From: Oscillospiraceae bacterium
Lineage (GTDB): Bacteria; Bacillota; Clostridia; Oscillospirales; Oscillospiraceae
DNA: 64,000 nucleotides
Direction: 5' to 3'
NCBI GenBank assembly: GCA_009783555.1
Contig: WRDH01000005.1
Location: 29,235-93,234, forward strand
In this document: positions 35,715 to 45,614 of the stretch, in pieces
How the letters are laid out: each line of letters begins with the position of its first letter
How positions within the stretch are numbered: the stretch's first letter is position 1
The notes under the pieces: model-generated
The model's database searches: none
Seen by the model: only the letters and a program-made list of their open reading frames with translations
What the model was told of the DNA's origin: nothing
Translations under genes and position numbers: made by a program

Positions 35715-36494
35715 CTATTCTTGAAATTCTGTTAAATGCTTCCAGTAGCGTTTTGGCATGTTTCCCATTCTTCTTTTTAGGTTTATCCTCCCCTCGATTG
35801 CAATTGTATTATAAAACTGCTTCCAGAGTGCTCTGTATTTTTCTTCTTTTTCACATGCTTCAGGCAGTTCCAGATTGTCGAGTTGAACAATTGCGCTCTC
35901 TCCGTTTTGGTGGACGAGGGCGTGTTTGTTTGTTTCGTCATATATTAGAAACTGCTCGCTTGGGAGTCTGTCGCAGTAATGGTTTACTATCATGGGAAGG
36001 ACAAAATTCTTTGGCTCGATAATTGCAACCAGAGCTCCGTTGTAATCAGAAAAACGCAAAAACTCCCTATAGAAATAGCTCTCTCTCGAAACTTTTCGCG
36101 CAATGTCTGTAACTTTTCGAACGGTGTCGTTTGCCAGCATGTTTGTAATAGATGCTCCGGTTTTGTAGCCAAGGCGGAGAAAGTTGAGAATAGTGATTTC
36201 TCGATTGTCTTCGCATGAGTAATAGCATAATCTGACAAGTCTGAGTGCCTCCTCTGAAATTGATGTTGCGATTGATTTTTCGACCTTTTCCGCCGATATA
36301 ATATCAGTTTCTATTTCCTTAACCGGAAAGAGAGTGGCTTGTACTTCGCTGTAACTGAAAATCAATGCCGGAAGTTCCTTCTGATAGTAGCTCTCGTAAA
36401 CGCAACAAAGCAGCCCTTCAAAAGAACCGTCATACAAATATGCAATATCTGAACGTATGCTGTGTTTCTGAGGCTTCTCTATTATGTCAGGCAC
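35715..36494 (-). CDS. TIGR03915-family DNA metabolism protein (DUF4130)
   Basis: 259 residues from a GTG at 36494, preceded by GGGAGG nine bases upstream; the frame extending to 36587 only translates a repeat. Pattern YLYDGSFEGLLCCVYESYY at the N-terminus and RMGNMPKRYWKHLTEF at the C-terminus are hallmarks. The family always travels with the radical SAM protein TIGR03916, which is the next gene, and is thought to modify or repair DNA; mechanism not established. Confidence 0.85.
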   Translation of the reverse strand: MPDIIEKPQKHSIRSDIAYLYDGSFEGLLCCVYESYYQKELPALIFSYSEVQATLFPVKEIETDIISAEKVEKSIATSISEEALRLVRLCYYSCEDNREITILNFLRLGYKTGASITNMLANDTVRKVTDIARKVSRESYFYREFLRFSDYNGALVAIIEPKNFVLPMIVNHYCDRLPSEQFLIYDETNKHALVHQNGESAIVQLDNLELPEACEKEEKYRALWKQFYNTIAIEGRINLKRRMGNMPKRYWKHLTEFQE

Positions 36495-36516
36495 GCTTCT
36501 AAACCTCCCTTTCTTG

Positions 36517-36561
36517 CCCCATTCCGCGGAAGGGGGTGCCGTCGCAGACGGCGGGGGTTGT
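36517..36561 (-). repeat. Two-hairpin repeat family D, copy 1
   Basis: CCCCATTCCGCGGAAGGGGG followed by GCCGTCGCAGACGGC. It lies just upstream of the TIGR03915 ribosome site. Confidence 0.7.
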
Positions 36562-36622
36562 CTTTTTGTTGTTGACACAAGTTTCACAGTCGCTTTAAAA
36601 CTATTGCTTAATTGGTGAGTCT

Positions 36623-37969
36623 TTATGCTCTTAATAAACCGGCACTCAATTGGACAGGCTCTACTCCTTTTAACAAACTATCAAATGCGATATCGTCAAA
36701 CAGTGAAAGCTGCTCCATAGGCGGACCTGCCAGTTGCCAGCTTTGCTCTGATAGCAGACCGCGCAAAACTGCTTCGGGGTCATATCTTATGCCAAGCATT
36801 GTTTTGCCCTTGCAGGTGATGAAGTATTGGGCTCTTTTCAGGACTATATTCATTTTCTTCAGATCGGGAAAATCAAGCGAGCCTGAGCGTCTTGCTCTAA
36901 GGATTTTTTTCGCACCGATAACACCAAGCCCCGGAACGCGCAGTAATACTTCATAAGGTGCTGTGTTGATTTCTACGGGGAAATAATCATAATGATTAAG
37001 TGCCCAGTTGCATTTCGGGTCAATAAGCAGGTTGAAGTTGGGATTTTTTTCATCAAGCAGCTCGGCAGCTTCAAACTCATAAAAGCGTAAGAGCCAGTCA
37101 GCTTGATATAGCCGGTGCTCGCGTAATAATTGGGGTTTTGAGTCTATTGCAGGTAAATTGCGTCCTTCCAGAACAGGCATATACGCGGAGTAAAATACCC
37201 GTTTTAGCTCATACTTCTTATACAATGCGGCGGAGAGATTGATGATTTGATAATCTGTCTCCGGGGTGGCTCCGACAATCATTTGGGTGCTTTGACCGGC
37301 GGGGACGAATTTTGGTGTTCTTTTATATTTGACCAGCTCGGTTTTGTTCTCTAAAATGCCGTTTTTGATCATCTTCATCGGAGCTAAGATACTCTCGCGG
37401 CTTTTGTCGGGAGCGAGAAGCTTTAGGCTCTCGTGTGAGGGTAGCTCCAGGTTGACACTCATGCGGTCAGCCAGAAGACCCAGGCTTGTGAGGAGCTTTG
37501 GATCAGCACCGGGAATGACTTTGACATGGATATAGCCGCGGAAATGATATGTATTACGAATCAGCGATAGTGCCTCAATCATAAGCTCGCAGGTATAATC
37601 GGGGTTTTTAACGACTGCGGAGCTGAGAAAAAGACCTTCAATATAGTTGCGTCTGTAGAATTGAATCATCAGCTCTGCCAGCTCATGCGGCTCAAAAGTA
37701 GCGCGGCTGATGTCGTTGGATTTTCTGTTGACGCAATAGTTGCAATCATACGCGCAGGCATTACTAAGCAGTACCTTCAAAAGAGCAATGCATCTGCCAT
37801 CGGCGGAAAAGCTATGACAAATACCGCAGGCTACGGCATTACCCAGAGAACCCTTCTTCCCCGCACGGTCAACACCGCTGGAAGTACAAGCAACATCATA
37901 CTTGGCGGCATCAGATAAAATTGTAAGCTTTTCTGTAATGTCCACGCTTCCAAGTATATCACAGAGCAT
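36623..37969 (-). CDS. Putative DNA modification/repair radical SAM protein, TIGR03916 family
   Basis: 448 residues from the ATG, or 440 from a GTG at 37945 (VDITEKLTILSDAAKYD), which better fits the family start. Radical SAM Cx3Cx2C at C72, C76, C79 (ACAYDCNYC). A helix-hairpin-helix RVPGLGVIGAKKILRAR near 330 supports DNA binding. Paired with the TIGR03915 gene after ~130 bp. Confidence 0.88.
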   Translation of the reverse strand: MLCDILGSVDITEKLTILSDAAKYDVACTSSGVDRAGKKGSLGNAVACGICHSFSADGRCIALLKVLLSNACAYDCNYCVNRKSNDISRATFEPHELAELMIQFYRRNYIEGLFLSSAVVKNPDYTCELMIEALSLIRNTYHFRGYIHVKVIPGADPKLLTSLGLLADRMSVNLELPSHESLKLLAPDKSRESILAPMKMIKNGILENKTELVKYKRTPKFVPAGQSTQMIVGATPETDYQIINLSAALYKKYELKRVFYSAYMPVLEGRNLPAIDSKPQLLREHRLYQADWLLRFYEFEAAELLDEKNPNFNLLIDPKCNWALNHYDYFPVEINTAPYEVLLRVPGLGVIGAKKILRARRSGSLDFPDLKKMNIVLKRAQYFITCKGKTMLGIRYDPEAVLRGLLSEQSWQLAGPPMEQLSLFDDIAFDSLLKGVEPVQLSAGLLRA

Positions 37970-38011
37970 TGTACAATTAAACGGATTGTTGAACGGATAT
38001 TAACATAACTC

Positions 38012-38040
38012 TTGCATTTTTTCGTATTTTCAATTAATAT
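38012..38040 (+). promoter_or_regulatory. pdxS promoter
   Basis: TTGCAT (38012-38017), 17-bp spacer, TAATAT (38035-38040), 73 bp before the start codon. Confidence 0.6.
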
Positions 38041-38112
38041 GTTTCATGCATTGTACGACTGCTTGAAATTAAGTTGTGCACTGCTTAATGGGAACGGAAG
38101 GAATCTACTATT

Positions 38113-38988
38113 ATGGCAGAGGATAGAACAAAAATACTTGAAAATTTGAGCACCACACTCAAGGGCGGCGTCATTATGGACGTTTCTACTCCCGAACAGG
38201 CAAAAGTAGCTGAAAACGCAGGAGCGCGTGCAGTCATGGCACTTGAACGTGTCCCTGCTGATATTAGAGCCGCAGGCGGCATATCACGCATGAGTGACCC
38301 TAAAATGATAAAAAATATCATGGATACAGTAAGCATCCCCGTAATGGCAAAATGCCGTATCGGACACATTTCGGAAGCACAAATCCTCCAGGCAATAGAA
38401 ATATACTGCATTGACGAAAGCGAAGTCCTGTCACCTGCGGATGATAAATACCATGTAGACAAACACAGCTTCCGGACACCATTTGTGTGCGGTGCGACAG
38501 ATTTGGGCGAAGCACTGCGCCGGATAAACGAAGGCGCATTGATGATACGTACAAAAGGCGAAGCAGGAACCGGCGATGTCGTGCAGGCAGTCCGCCATAT
38601 GAGAATGATTCAAAGCGAAATCCGCCAACTTACATCCATGAGAGAAGATGAACTCTACGATACAGCAAAAAAACTGCAAGCACCATATGATCTCGTCTTG
38701 TACGTCCATAAAAATGGCAAGCTTCCTGTCCTCAACTTTTCGGCAGGCGGTGTAGCAACCCCTGCAGACGCAGCCCTAATGATGCAACTGGGAGCAGAAG
38801 GAGTATTCGTTGGCTCGGGCATTTTCAAATCAGGTGATCCTGTAAAACGCGCCGCCGCAATAATAAAAGCAGTTGCAAACTATAAGGATGCAAAAATACT
38901 GGCAGAACTCTCAGAAGACCTCGGCGAACCAATGGTAGGCATAAACGAGAATGAAATAAAAGTAATCATGGCTGAACGCGGCCGTTAA
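38113..38988 (+). CDS. pdxS: Pyridoxal 5'-phosphate synthase, lyase subunit
   Basis: Makes PLP from ribose 5-phosphate, glyceraldehyde 3-phosphate and ammonia delivered by PdxT. 291 residues with the conserved [29 protein letters not shown] and [12 protein letters not shown] segments, and [19 protein letters not shown] for phosphate binding. ATG with GGAAGGAATC upstream. The glutaminase gene pdxT is not next to it; murC follows, so PdxT must be elsewhere or ammonia is used. Confidence 0.96.
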   Translation: MAEDRTKILENLSTTLKGGVIMDVSTPEQAKVAENAGARAVMALERVPADIRAAGGISRMSDPKMIKNIMDTVSIPVMAKCRIGHISEAQILQAIEIYCIDESEVLSPADDKYHVDKHSFRTPFVCGATDLGEALRRINEGALMIRTKGEAGTGDVVQAVRHMRMIQSEIRQLTSMREDELYDTAKKLQAPYDLVLYVHKNGKLPVLNFSAGGVATPADAALMMQLGAEGVFVGSGIFKSGDPVKRAAAIIKAVANYKDAKILAELSEDLGEPMVGINENEIKVIMAERGR

Positions 38989-39039
38989 AAACAATAAAAA
39001 GCCGGGCTGATTAAATGGTTTTGCTTTTTGAGGAACTTT

Positions 39040-40437
39040 ATGAGTGTTGATAAAATTGGACAGTATATAGAAAGCCGTAAAAAATGTCACTTCGTAGGTA
39101 TTGGCGGTGTTTCGATGTCGCCTCTTGCCGAAATTTTTCACAGAATGGATATAGACATTTCCGGTTCAGACATGTGCGAGAACGGAGCGACCCGGGACTT
39201 GCGTGACCATGGTGTTAATGTCAATATTGGACACTCTGCTGCAAATATATCTGATGCAAAGTATATAATCCGTACTGCCGCTGCACGTGAGGATAACGTT
39301 GAAATCCGCGCTGCACGCGAGCAGGATATTCCTGTTTTTGAACGCGCACAGGCATGGGGTTATATAATGCGTAAGTATAAAAACGCAATATGTATTTCAG
39401 GTGTTCACGGAAAAACAACTACAACGTCAATGGTTTCTCACATCTTGCTGGCTGCCGATGCAGACCCTACAATAATGCTCGGCGGGACTCTTCCCGTTCT
39501 CGAGTCGGGATGTCGTGTCGGTAAGGGAGATACTATTGTGGTAGAATCTTGTGAATACTATAATTCTTTTCACAATTTCTTTCCAACGGTTGCTGTTGTG
39601 CTTAATATTGACACCGACCATCTGGACTTTTTCAAGGATCTGGACGATTTGAAGTGTTCATTTTGCAAGTTTGCTTCACTTGTTCCCCCTCGCGGGCATA
39701 TCGTATGTAACGGTGATAATTTCAATACGATGGACGCACTTGCGAAACTCGACAAGGAATTGATTACTTTCGGTTTTGGAGAAAAAGCATGTGTAAGTGA
39801 CAACCCTATCCGTGTGCGCGGTGTTAATGTTTCCGTTACAGGAAGAACACCTTCAATGGATGTTTTATTCGACGGTAATCCCGTTTGCCGGATAAAATTG
39901 CAGATTCCAGGTAGACACAATCTTGAAAACGCGCTTGCAGCAGCCGCTGCATGTCTTACTGTCGGAATTTCTCCAAGTGCCATTGAAGAAGGGCTTTTCG
40001 GCTATACAGGTGTCGGCAGACGATTTGAGTATAAGGGAAGCTTTAACGGTGCTGATGTTTATGATGATTATGCTCATCATCCGTACGAACTGCATGCACT
40101 TCTCAATGCTGTTGAAACGCTTAATGTGTATGAGCGAGTTATTCTTGCGTTTCAGCCGCACACTTATACAAGAACAAAGGCTCTTTTTAACGATTTTGTA
40201 AAAGAGCTCAAAAGACCGGATATAGTTTTCCTGGCTGAGATTTATGCCGCAAGGGAAAGTAATGACATCAGCATTTCATCAGGATTGATTGCTGACACTA
40301 TACCGGGTGCACGATATATCTCCGACTTTTCGTTGCTGACCGATGAAGTCAGGAAAGTTGCAAGAGAAGGTGATATCATCCTTACCGTGGGTGCAGGCGA
40401 CATTTTTAGAGTTGGCGAAGCACTTGTTGAAGGCTAA
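39040..40437 (+). CDS. murC: UDP-N-acetylmuramate-L-alanine ligase
   Basis: Adds L-Ala to UDP-MurNAc in peptidoglycan synthesis. Start at ATG 39040 (MSVDKIGQY) with GAGGAA upstream; an upstream TTG at 39028 overlaps that site. 465 residues: Rossmann VGIGGVSMSPLAE, ATP loop GVHGKTTTTSM (~125), SCEYYNSF and DYAHHPYE in the central and C-terminal Mur domains. A strong terminator follows. Confidence 0.96.
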   Translation: MSVDKIGQYIESRKKCHFVGIGGVSMSPLAEIFHRMDIDISGSDMCENGATRDLRDHGVNVNIGHSAANISDAKYIIRTAAAREDNVEIRAAREQDIPVFERAQAWGYIMRKYKNAICISGVHGKTTTTSMVSHILLAADADPTIMLGGTLPVLESGCRVGKGDTIVVESCEYYNSFHNFFPTVAVVLNIDTDHLDFFKDLDDLKCSFCKFASLVPPRGHIVCNGDNFNTMDALAKLDKELITFGFGEKACVSDNPIRVRGVNVSVTGRTPSMDVLFDGNPVCRIKLQIPGRHNLENALAAAAACLTVGISPSAIEEGLFGYTGVGRRFEYKGSFNGADVYDDYAHHPYELHALLNAVETLNVYERVILAFQPHTYTRTKALFNDFVKELKRPDIVFLAEIYAARESNDISISSGLIADTIPGARYISDFSLLTDEVRKVAREGDIILTVGAGDIFRVGEALVEG

Positions 40438-40450
40438 CTTGCACACCAAT

Positions 40451-40499
40451 AAAAGTGCTGGGGCTCATTTTGAGCCCCGGCACTTTCTCTGTTTTTGCT
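40451..40499. terminator. Bidirectional terminator between murC and the zinc-ribbon gene
   Basis: AAAGTGCTGGGGCTC pairs with GAGCCCCGGCACTTT around ATTTT, then CTCTGTTTTTG. GC-rich 15-bp stem with T-rich flank on the plus strand and A-rich flank on the other. Confidence 0.85.
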
Positions 40500-40507
40500 G
40501 TTTGTGT

Positions 40508-41596
40508 TTACACTTGTTGCCCGTAGCTTCTGGCAACAAGTTTTTCATTGAATTGATTTAATACAATTATACACATAACAGTTCCTGCTGCGGTCAGTAA
40601 TGTGCACATAGTCTGGAATGCAAGCACGCCGCTCGATGGGAATGCGACACTATATACAGCTTCGCGCAAAAAGTCAGGAAGCTCTCGCATAATACTCCAA
40701 ACAAATTGCTGTGCCGCCGTTACTGAAACGATGGCTGTTAGTGCGCCAAGTACGTTAAATCCAACCATGATGTATGTGAGGATTGTGAATGTTTTGATGC
40801 CCGGGAGTGGATTAAAGGTGTTATACATAATGCCGTGGCTTAATCCGGCAAGCATCTGCAGTACGGCTTTGAAATAAATAATAATGAAAGTAACCATACC
40901 GCCTGCAACAAGCAGAGAAACTAATCCGACAGCCATAAATCCGCCGCCTAAGCTACTTGCCGCTGCGAATAAGATGATTGCAGCAATTATAACAACCAGT
41001 GCAACAATACAAATCACTACAAGCTGAATGATGATAGACACCTTGAACAACTTAAGTGATGTGATAGTTTTTTCCGGCAGCTTCGGTTGCTTTGAGGCAA
41101 CGAAAATCAGCCAAAAACCTGTTACGGGCAGTGCAAGAATTCCCATGGAAAAAATACTAAAGACATCAAAAGACATGAATATCTCTAAGATTCCTCCTGC
41201 CGAGAACAGAATAATTGCTACCATGAATAGTGTTGTGCCGCCGAAACTATGCAACATTTCGGTGAAACTGCCGGGTGCATAATGAGGAAGCGGGATTGGC
41301 TGAGCATAACCCGGATAAGGCGGTGGAATCGGTGCACCGGGTGGTGCGCCGTAGTGTGCCGGCGGTGGTGGTGCGACGTATTGCGGTGGCGGCGGTGCGC
41401 CATAATGTGGCGGAGGAATCGGTGCGCCGGGAGGCGGTGCTATCGGCTGTGGCGGCGGTGGTGCAATTGGTTGTGGCGGTGGAGGCGGTGCAACCGGTTG
41501 CTGCGGAGGCTGTGCATTGTCGACTATTGCTGTGCCGCAACTACTGCAGAAGCCGGCTCCTTCAACCTGATTGCCGCAATTTGAACAAAATGCCAT
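40508..41596 (-). CDS. Zinc-ribbon, proline-rich polytopic membrane protein of unknown function
   Basis: Start MAFCSNCG (41596) after GAAGGGG. An N-terminal zinc ribbon (CSNCGNQ...CSSCGTA) is followed by ~75 residues of Pro-rich repeats with PIAPPP and HYGAPP units, then five or six hydrophobic helices (from about 135 on). 362 residues. No catalytic motif. Such zinc-ribbon-Pro-TM proteins are common in Clostridia; the ribbon and linker probably face the cytoplasm. Function unknown. Confidence 0.8.
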   Translation of the reverse strand: MAFCSNCGNQVEGAGFCSSCGTAIVDNAQPPQQPVAPPPPPQPIAPPPPQPIAPPPGAPIPPPHYGAPPPPQYVAPPPPAHYGAPPGAPIPPPYPGYAQPIPLPHYAPGSFTEMLHSFGGTTLFMVAIILFSAGGILEIFMSFDVFSIFSMGILALPVTGFWLIFVASKQPKLPEKTITSLKLFKVSIIIQLVVICIVALVVIIAAIILFAAASSLGGGFMAVGLVSLLVAGGMVTFIIIYFKAVLQMLAGLSHGIMYNTFNPLPGIKTFTILTYIMVGFNVLGALTAIVSVTAAQQFVWSIMRELPDFLREAVYSVAFPSSGVLAFQTMCTLLTAAGTVMCIIVLNQFNEKLVARSYGQQV

Positions 41597-41754
41597 TCTT
41601 AAAACCCCTTCCATTAACATAATCTATTATTTGACCAGTGCTCCGAATCATATACATCGGATACTTGAAAAGATATTATATCACTTGGTAACAATAGTCA
41701 ATATGTTCTGCGATTTCTTTCATGATTTTAATGATTTTTCCATAATGATTTTTG

Positions 41755-41783
41755 TTGAGTATAAGCCGTTATTTTGATATACT
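41755..41783 (+). promoter_or_regulatory. recJ promoter
   Basis: TTGAGT (41755-41760), 17-bp spacer, TATACT (41778-41783), 30 bp before the ATG. Confidence 0.7.
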
Positions 41784-41813
41784 ATTTCAATTGAGGAAAG
41801 GTGGATTCTCTGA

Positions 41814-43505
41814 ATGAAGTTTAGCAACTGGGATATTGGCAGTTTTGACAGAAAGTCAGCAATTGGTTTTGTCAACTGTGGTATAAATCCTCTCGTTTCT
41901 GTTTTTCTCACATCTCGCGGTATTACCGATATTAACGACGTATTAGCTGCCACCGGTTTTAAACCCGCTCCTTTGCATGACCCGTTTCTGATGGCTGATA
42001 TGAGTAAAGCTGTTACCAGAATCAAAAATGCCGTCAGATTAAAAGAACGCATAGCTATCTATGGTGATTACGATGTAGATGGTATGACCGCAAGTGCTAT
42101 CCTCGCTATGTGGCTCAAGTCGCAAAAAGTGGACTTTGAAATATATATACCGGGACGGTTCGATGAGGGATACGGTCTTAATACCACAGCACTTGATACA
42201 TTAAAAGCCAACGGAGTTAAGCTTGTAATAACCGTCGATTGTGGTGTCACAGCTATTGACGAAGCAAAATACGCAAAAAAAATAGGTCTTGACCTTGTGA
42301 TAACCGACCACCATGAATGCAAAGAAGAGCTCCCCCTCGCATGTGCGGTTGTTGACCCGAAACGTCCTGATTGCAATTATCCGTACCGTTCACTTGCCGG
42401 GGTCGGAGTTGTTTTCAAGCTAATTTGCGCACTTGAAGGTGACTTTGATTCAGATAAGATTATAGATATGTACAGCGAGTTTGTAGCAATCGGCACTGTG
42501 GCGGATGTTATGCCTGTGGTTGGCGAAAACCGTGAACTTATCAGGCGCGGACTAAACGTATTAAATACCAACCCTCGCCCGTGTCTGCGTTGTCTTTTGA
42601 AAGAGATTGGCAATTCGTCCGAAAAGGTGACGGCATCAACTATCGGTTTTTCAATTGCCCCGAGGCTTAATGCCGCCGGCAGAATGGGACAAACAGATCT
42701 GTCTGTAGCATTGTTACTCTCGGAAAGTGACGAAGAGTCAGAACGGCTAGCAATCGAGCTTTGCAGGCTCAACGCTGAAAGACGGAATCTTGAGCTTGAA
42801 ATTTACGAGGAAGCTATTGCCATGCTTCCGGAGGTTGTGCCGAATGAACCGATAATTCTTGTAAAGCACGATTGGTATCAAGGAGTTACCGGTATTATCG
42901 CAGCGAAGATAGCAGAGAAGTATCATTTGCCGACAATAGTCATCAGTATTGATGAGGATGGAATTGGCCGCGGTTCGTGCCGGAGCTTCGGCTCATTTGC
43001 TATATATGACGCATTACGGTCATGCGAAGATATTCTGGACAATTTCGGCGGGCACGAAAGAGCAGCCGGGGTCACTGTTTCCGAGGAAAAAATAGAAGAA
43101 TTCCGCAAACGTATAAACGCTTATTATCACACTTGTATTGAAGCATTGTCAGAGACTAATCTTAAGCTTGATTTTGAAGTTGAAAAGCCGGCACTTCTGA
43201 CAATCGAAAATATTGAAGCTTTGGAAAGTCTTGAGCCGTTTGGCAGCGGCAATCCGTCACCGTGTTTATGCATTTGCGGTGCTGTTGTTACCTCCGCTCA
43301 ATCGATTGGTTCGGGGAAACATTCAAAGCTTAGAATTGAAAAGGCGGGAAAAACCCTCGAATGCATTTTCTTTTCCGCTTCTACCGACGATTTGGGTATT
43401 ACTGAGGGAATGTTGGTTGATGTGGCTTTTGAGCCTCAGATAAATGAGTTTCGAGGACGCAGCAGTGTACAATTGCAACTGTTGGATATAAGGGTCAGTA
43501 ATTGA
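41814..43505 (+). CDS. recJ: Single-stranded-DNA-specific exonuclease RecJ
   Basis: 5'-3' ssDNA exonuclease for recombination and mismatch repair. 563 residues: DHH motifs GDYDVDGMTAS (~84), VDCGV, ITDHHE (~165), VAIGTVADVMP; DHHA1 with GRGSCRSFG and FGGHERAAG; then the OB domain. Complete. It heads the plus-strand run leading to relA, dtd and recD2. Confidence 0.96.
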   Translation: MKFSNWDIGSFDRKSAIGFVNCGINPLVSVFLTSRGITDINDVLAATGFKPAPLHDPFLMADMSKAVTRIKNAVRLKERIAIYGDYDVDGMTASAILAMWLKSQKVDFEIYIPGRFDEGYGLNTTALDTLKANGVKLVITVDCGVTAIDEAKYAKKIGLDLVITDHHECKEELPLACAVVDPKRPDCNYPYRSLAGVGVVFKLICALEGDFDSDKIIDMYSEFVAIGTVADVMPVVGENRELIRRGLNVLNTNPRPCLRCLLKEIGNSSEKVTASTIGFSIAPRLNAAGRMGQTDLSVALLLSESDEESERLAIELCRLNAERRNLELEIYEEAIAMLPEVVPNEPIILVKHDWYQGVTGIIAAKIAEKYHLPTIVISIDEDGIGRGSCRSFGSFAIYDALRSCEDILDNFGGHERAAGVTVSEEKIEEFRKRINAYYHTCIEALSETNLKLDFEVEKPALLTIENIEALESLEPFGSGNPSPCLCICGAVVTSAQSIGSGKHSKLRIEKAGKTLECIFFSASTDDLGITEGMLVDVAFEPQINEFRGRSSVQLQLLDIRVSN

Positions 43506-43542
43506 GTATACCATACACAATAATCATGCTTAATAGAATTAT

Positions 43543-43590
43543 GGATTGCCACACCGTCTGCGGACGGTTCGCAATGACGGAAGGGGGCGG
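43543..43590 (+). repeat. Palindromic repeat family B copy upstream of relA
   Basis: GGATTGCC-ACACCGTC-TGCG-GACGGTTCGC-AATGAC followed by GGAAGGGGGCGG. The tail supplies the only Shine-Dalgarno site for relA. Confidence 0.7.
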
Positions 43591-43592
43591 AC

Positions 43593-45614
43593 TTGACCTT
43601 GAGTAGTGCTATAGAGAAGTATCATGATTTAGAAGCTGTTATACTTGAGTACATGCCCGGTGCAAATGTCGAGCGTATCAGGTCTGCTTTTGAGTTTGCC
43701 CGCAAGGCTCATGGTCCGCAGCTTCGAAAGGATGGAAATGAGTTTATCACACATCCTATAGCCGCTGCCGAGATTGTCGCGGAAATCGGCATGGACGAGG
43801 ATTCTCTTTGCGCCGCTTTGCTGCACGATTGTATTGAGGATACAAACGCAACTTACGAAGATATCGAAAGACTGTTCGGCAAGGATGTCGCAAGACTTGT
43901 TGAAGGGCTTACAAAGCTGTCACGTATAACCTATACAAGCGTAGAAGAAGAACAAATGGAAAATCTTCGCAAAATGCTCTTTGCGATGGCTCAAGACATT
44001 CGTGTTATTCTCATCAAACTCGCCGACAGGCTTCATAATATAAGAACGTTAAAATATCTGCCTGAAGTGAAACAAAGAGAAATAGCTCTTGAAACCATGG
44101 AAATGTACGCGCCTATTGCACACCGCCTGGGAATGCAGCGTATTAAATGGGAGCTTGAAGACTTATCCATTATGTTTCTTGATCCTGTGGCATGTAATGA
44201 CATCATAGAGGAGCTTAAGCAACGTCATATTGAAGATGAAGCTTTTTTAAACCAAATACAAACTCGTTTAACAGAACGATTGCTCGAAAATGGTATCTCT
44301 TGTCAGGTATCAGGCAGAGTGAAACATACATATAGCATTTACAGAAAAATGTTCAGCGCAAACAAAGCGTTGTCCGAGGTTCTTGACTTGCACGCAGTTC
44401 GGGTAATAGTTAATGACATTGCGGATTGTTATAATGTTCTTGGTCACATCCATGAACTGTACCGCCCTATCCCCGGTCATTTTAAGGACTACATAGGTAC
44501 ACCGAAGCCAAATATGTATCAAAGCTTGCATACAAATGTTATAGGCAGTGAAGGCGTGCCATTTGAAGTTCAAATCCGTACATGGGCAATGCATCAGACT
44601 GCCGAGTATGGTATTGCCGCGCATTGGAAGTACAAAGAGGGCAAAGGCGGCAGAGTTGCCGATGAAGAAAAGTTTGCATGGGTCAGGCGTTTGCTGGAGT
44701 CTCAGCAAGACAGTGATGCGCAGGAGTTTATGCATGCACTGAAGGTTGATATGTTTGCCGATGAGGTTTTTGTGTTTACGCCTCGCGGTGATGTGGTAAA
44801 TCTTCCTTCCGGTTCCACTCCTATCGATTTTGCTTACAGTATCCATTCAGAGGTTGGCAACAGGATGTCCGGAGCTATGGTAAACAGCCGTCTTGTTCCA
44901 TACTCTCATGTCTTGAGTAACGGTGATATTGTAAAAATCATAACCTCAAACTCCGCAAAAGGTCCAAGCCGCGACTGGCTTGATATCATTAAAAGCCCCG
45001 AGGCAAGAAACAAGATCCGGCAATGGTTTAAAAAAGAGAAACGTGATGAGAATGTTATTCACGGCAAGCTTGCATTTGAAGCGGAGCTTCGCCATGCTAA
45101 CATAACATTATCCGATGCGATGCAAAATGATATTCTGCCAAAAATCCTCACACGGGCTTCTTTTGGCAGTTTGGATGAAATGTACGCCGCTATAGGATAT
45201 GGCGGGATTTCCGCGCAAAAGGTCGTAAATAAGATACGTGACGAGCTTCGTTTAATTTCCAAAACAAAAAAAGACGAGCCCGCCCCTCCTGCCCCGGAGC
45301 AAAAAGAAGTTGCTCATACCAAGCATTTACGAGGTGTTGTGGTTGAAGGTCTGGATAATTGCCTTGTAAAGTTTGCACGCTGCTGTACTCCGATTCCCGG
45401 CGATGCAATTGCGGGTTTCATTACACGCGGTTATGGTGTTTCCGTACATCGTAAGGATTGTCATAACTATATAAAGTCGTTAAAAGACCCGCAGGAAGAA
45501 GGCCGCTGGATTCATGTTTCGTGGGCGGATACAGAGGGAAGTTTGTATTCTACAACAATAGATGTGGTCTTGTTGACCGTATCGGTATTGTTGTCGACGT
45601 TGCTTCTGTTTTGA
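43593..45614 (+). CDS. relA: (p)ppGpp synthetase/hydrolase RelA/SpoT family, frameshifted before the ACT domain
   Basis: Stringent-response enzyme. HD hydrolase domain (HDCIEDT ~79, LADRLHNIRT), synthetase domain (GRVKHTYSIYRKM, PKPNMYQSLHT), TGS domain (VFVFTPRGDVVNLPSGST), zinc-finger region (ARCCTPIPGD). It then leaves frame after STTIDVV and stops at 45614. The ACT domain continues in another frame. TTG start 43593 or the next TTG four codons on; the ribosome site comes from a repeat. Hydrolase residues look intact, so it is likely bifunctional. Confidence 0.9.
   Translation: MTLSSAIEKYHDLEAVILEYMPGANVERIRSAFEFARKAHGPQLRKDGNEFITHPIAAAEIVAEIGMDEDSLCAALLHDCIEDTNATYEDIERLFGKDVARLVEGLTKLSRITYTSVEEEQMENLRKMLFAMAQDIRVILIKLADRLHNIRTLKYLPEVKQREIALETMEMYAPIAHRLGMQRIKWELEDLSIMFLDPVACNDIIEELKQRHIEDEAFLNQIQTRLTERLLENGISCQVSGRVKHTYSIYRKMFSANKALSEVLDLHAVRVIVNDIADCYNVLGHIHELYRPIPGHFKDYIGTPKPNMYQSLHTNVIGSEGVPFEVQIRTWAMHQTAEYGIAAHWKYKEGKGGRVADEEKFAWVRRLLESQQDSDAQEFMHALKVDMFADEVFVFTPRGDVVNLPSGSTPIDFAYSIHSEVGNRMSGAMVNSRLVPYSHVLSNGDIVKIITSNSAKGPSRDWLDIIKSPEARNKIRQWFKKEKRDENVIHGKLAFEAELRHANITLSDAMQNDILPKILTRASFGSLDEMYAAIGYGGISAQKVVNKIRDELRLISKTKKDEPAPPAPEQKEVAHTKHLRGVVVEGLDNCLVKFARCCTPIPGDAIAGFITRGYGVSVHRKDCHNYIKSLKDPQEEGRWIHVSWADTEGSLYSTTIDVVLLTVSVLLSTLLLF

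Noticed and set aside
37970..38112. Riboswitch upstream of pdxS
   Set aside because: Only a promoter and a short leader are present, with no stable conserved structure.
41247..41622. Overlapping frames in several phases opposite the zinc-ribbon gene
   Set aside because: Artefacts of the proline-rich codon repeat (CCN/GGN) in the real gene.
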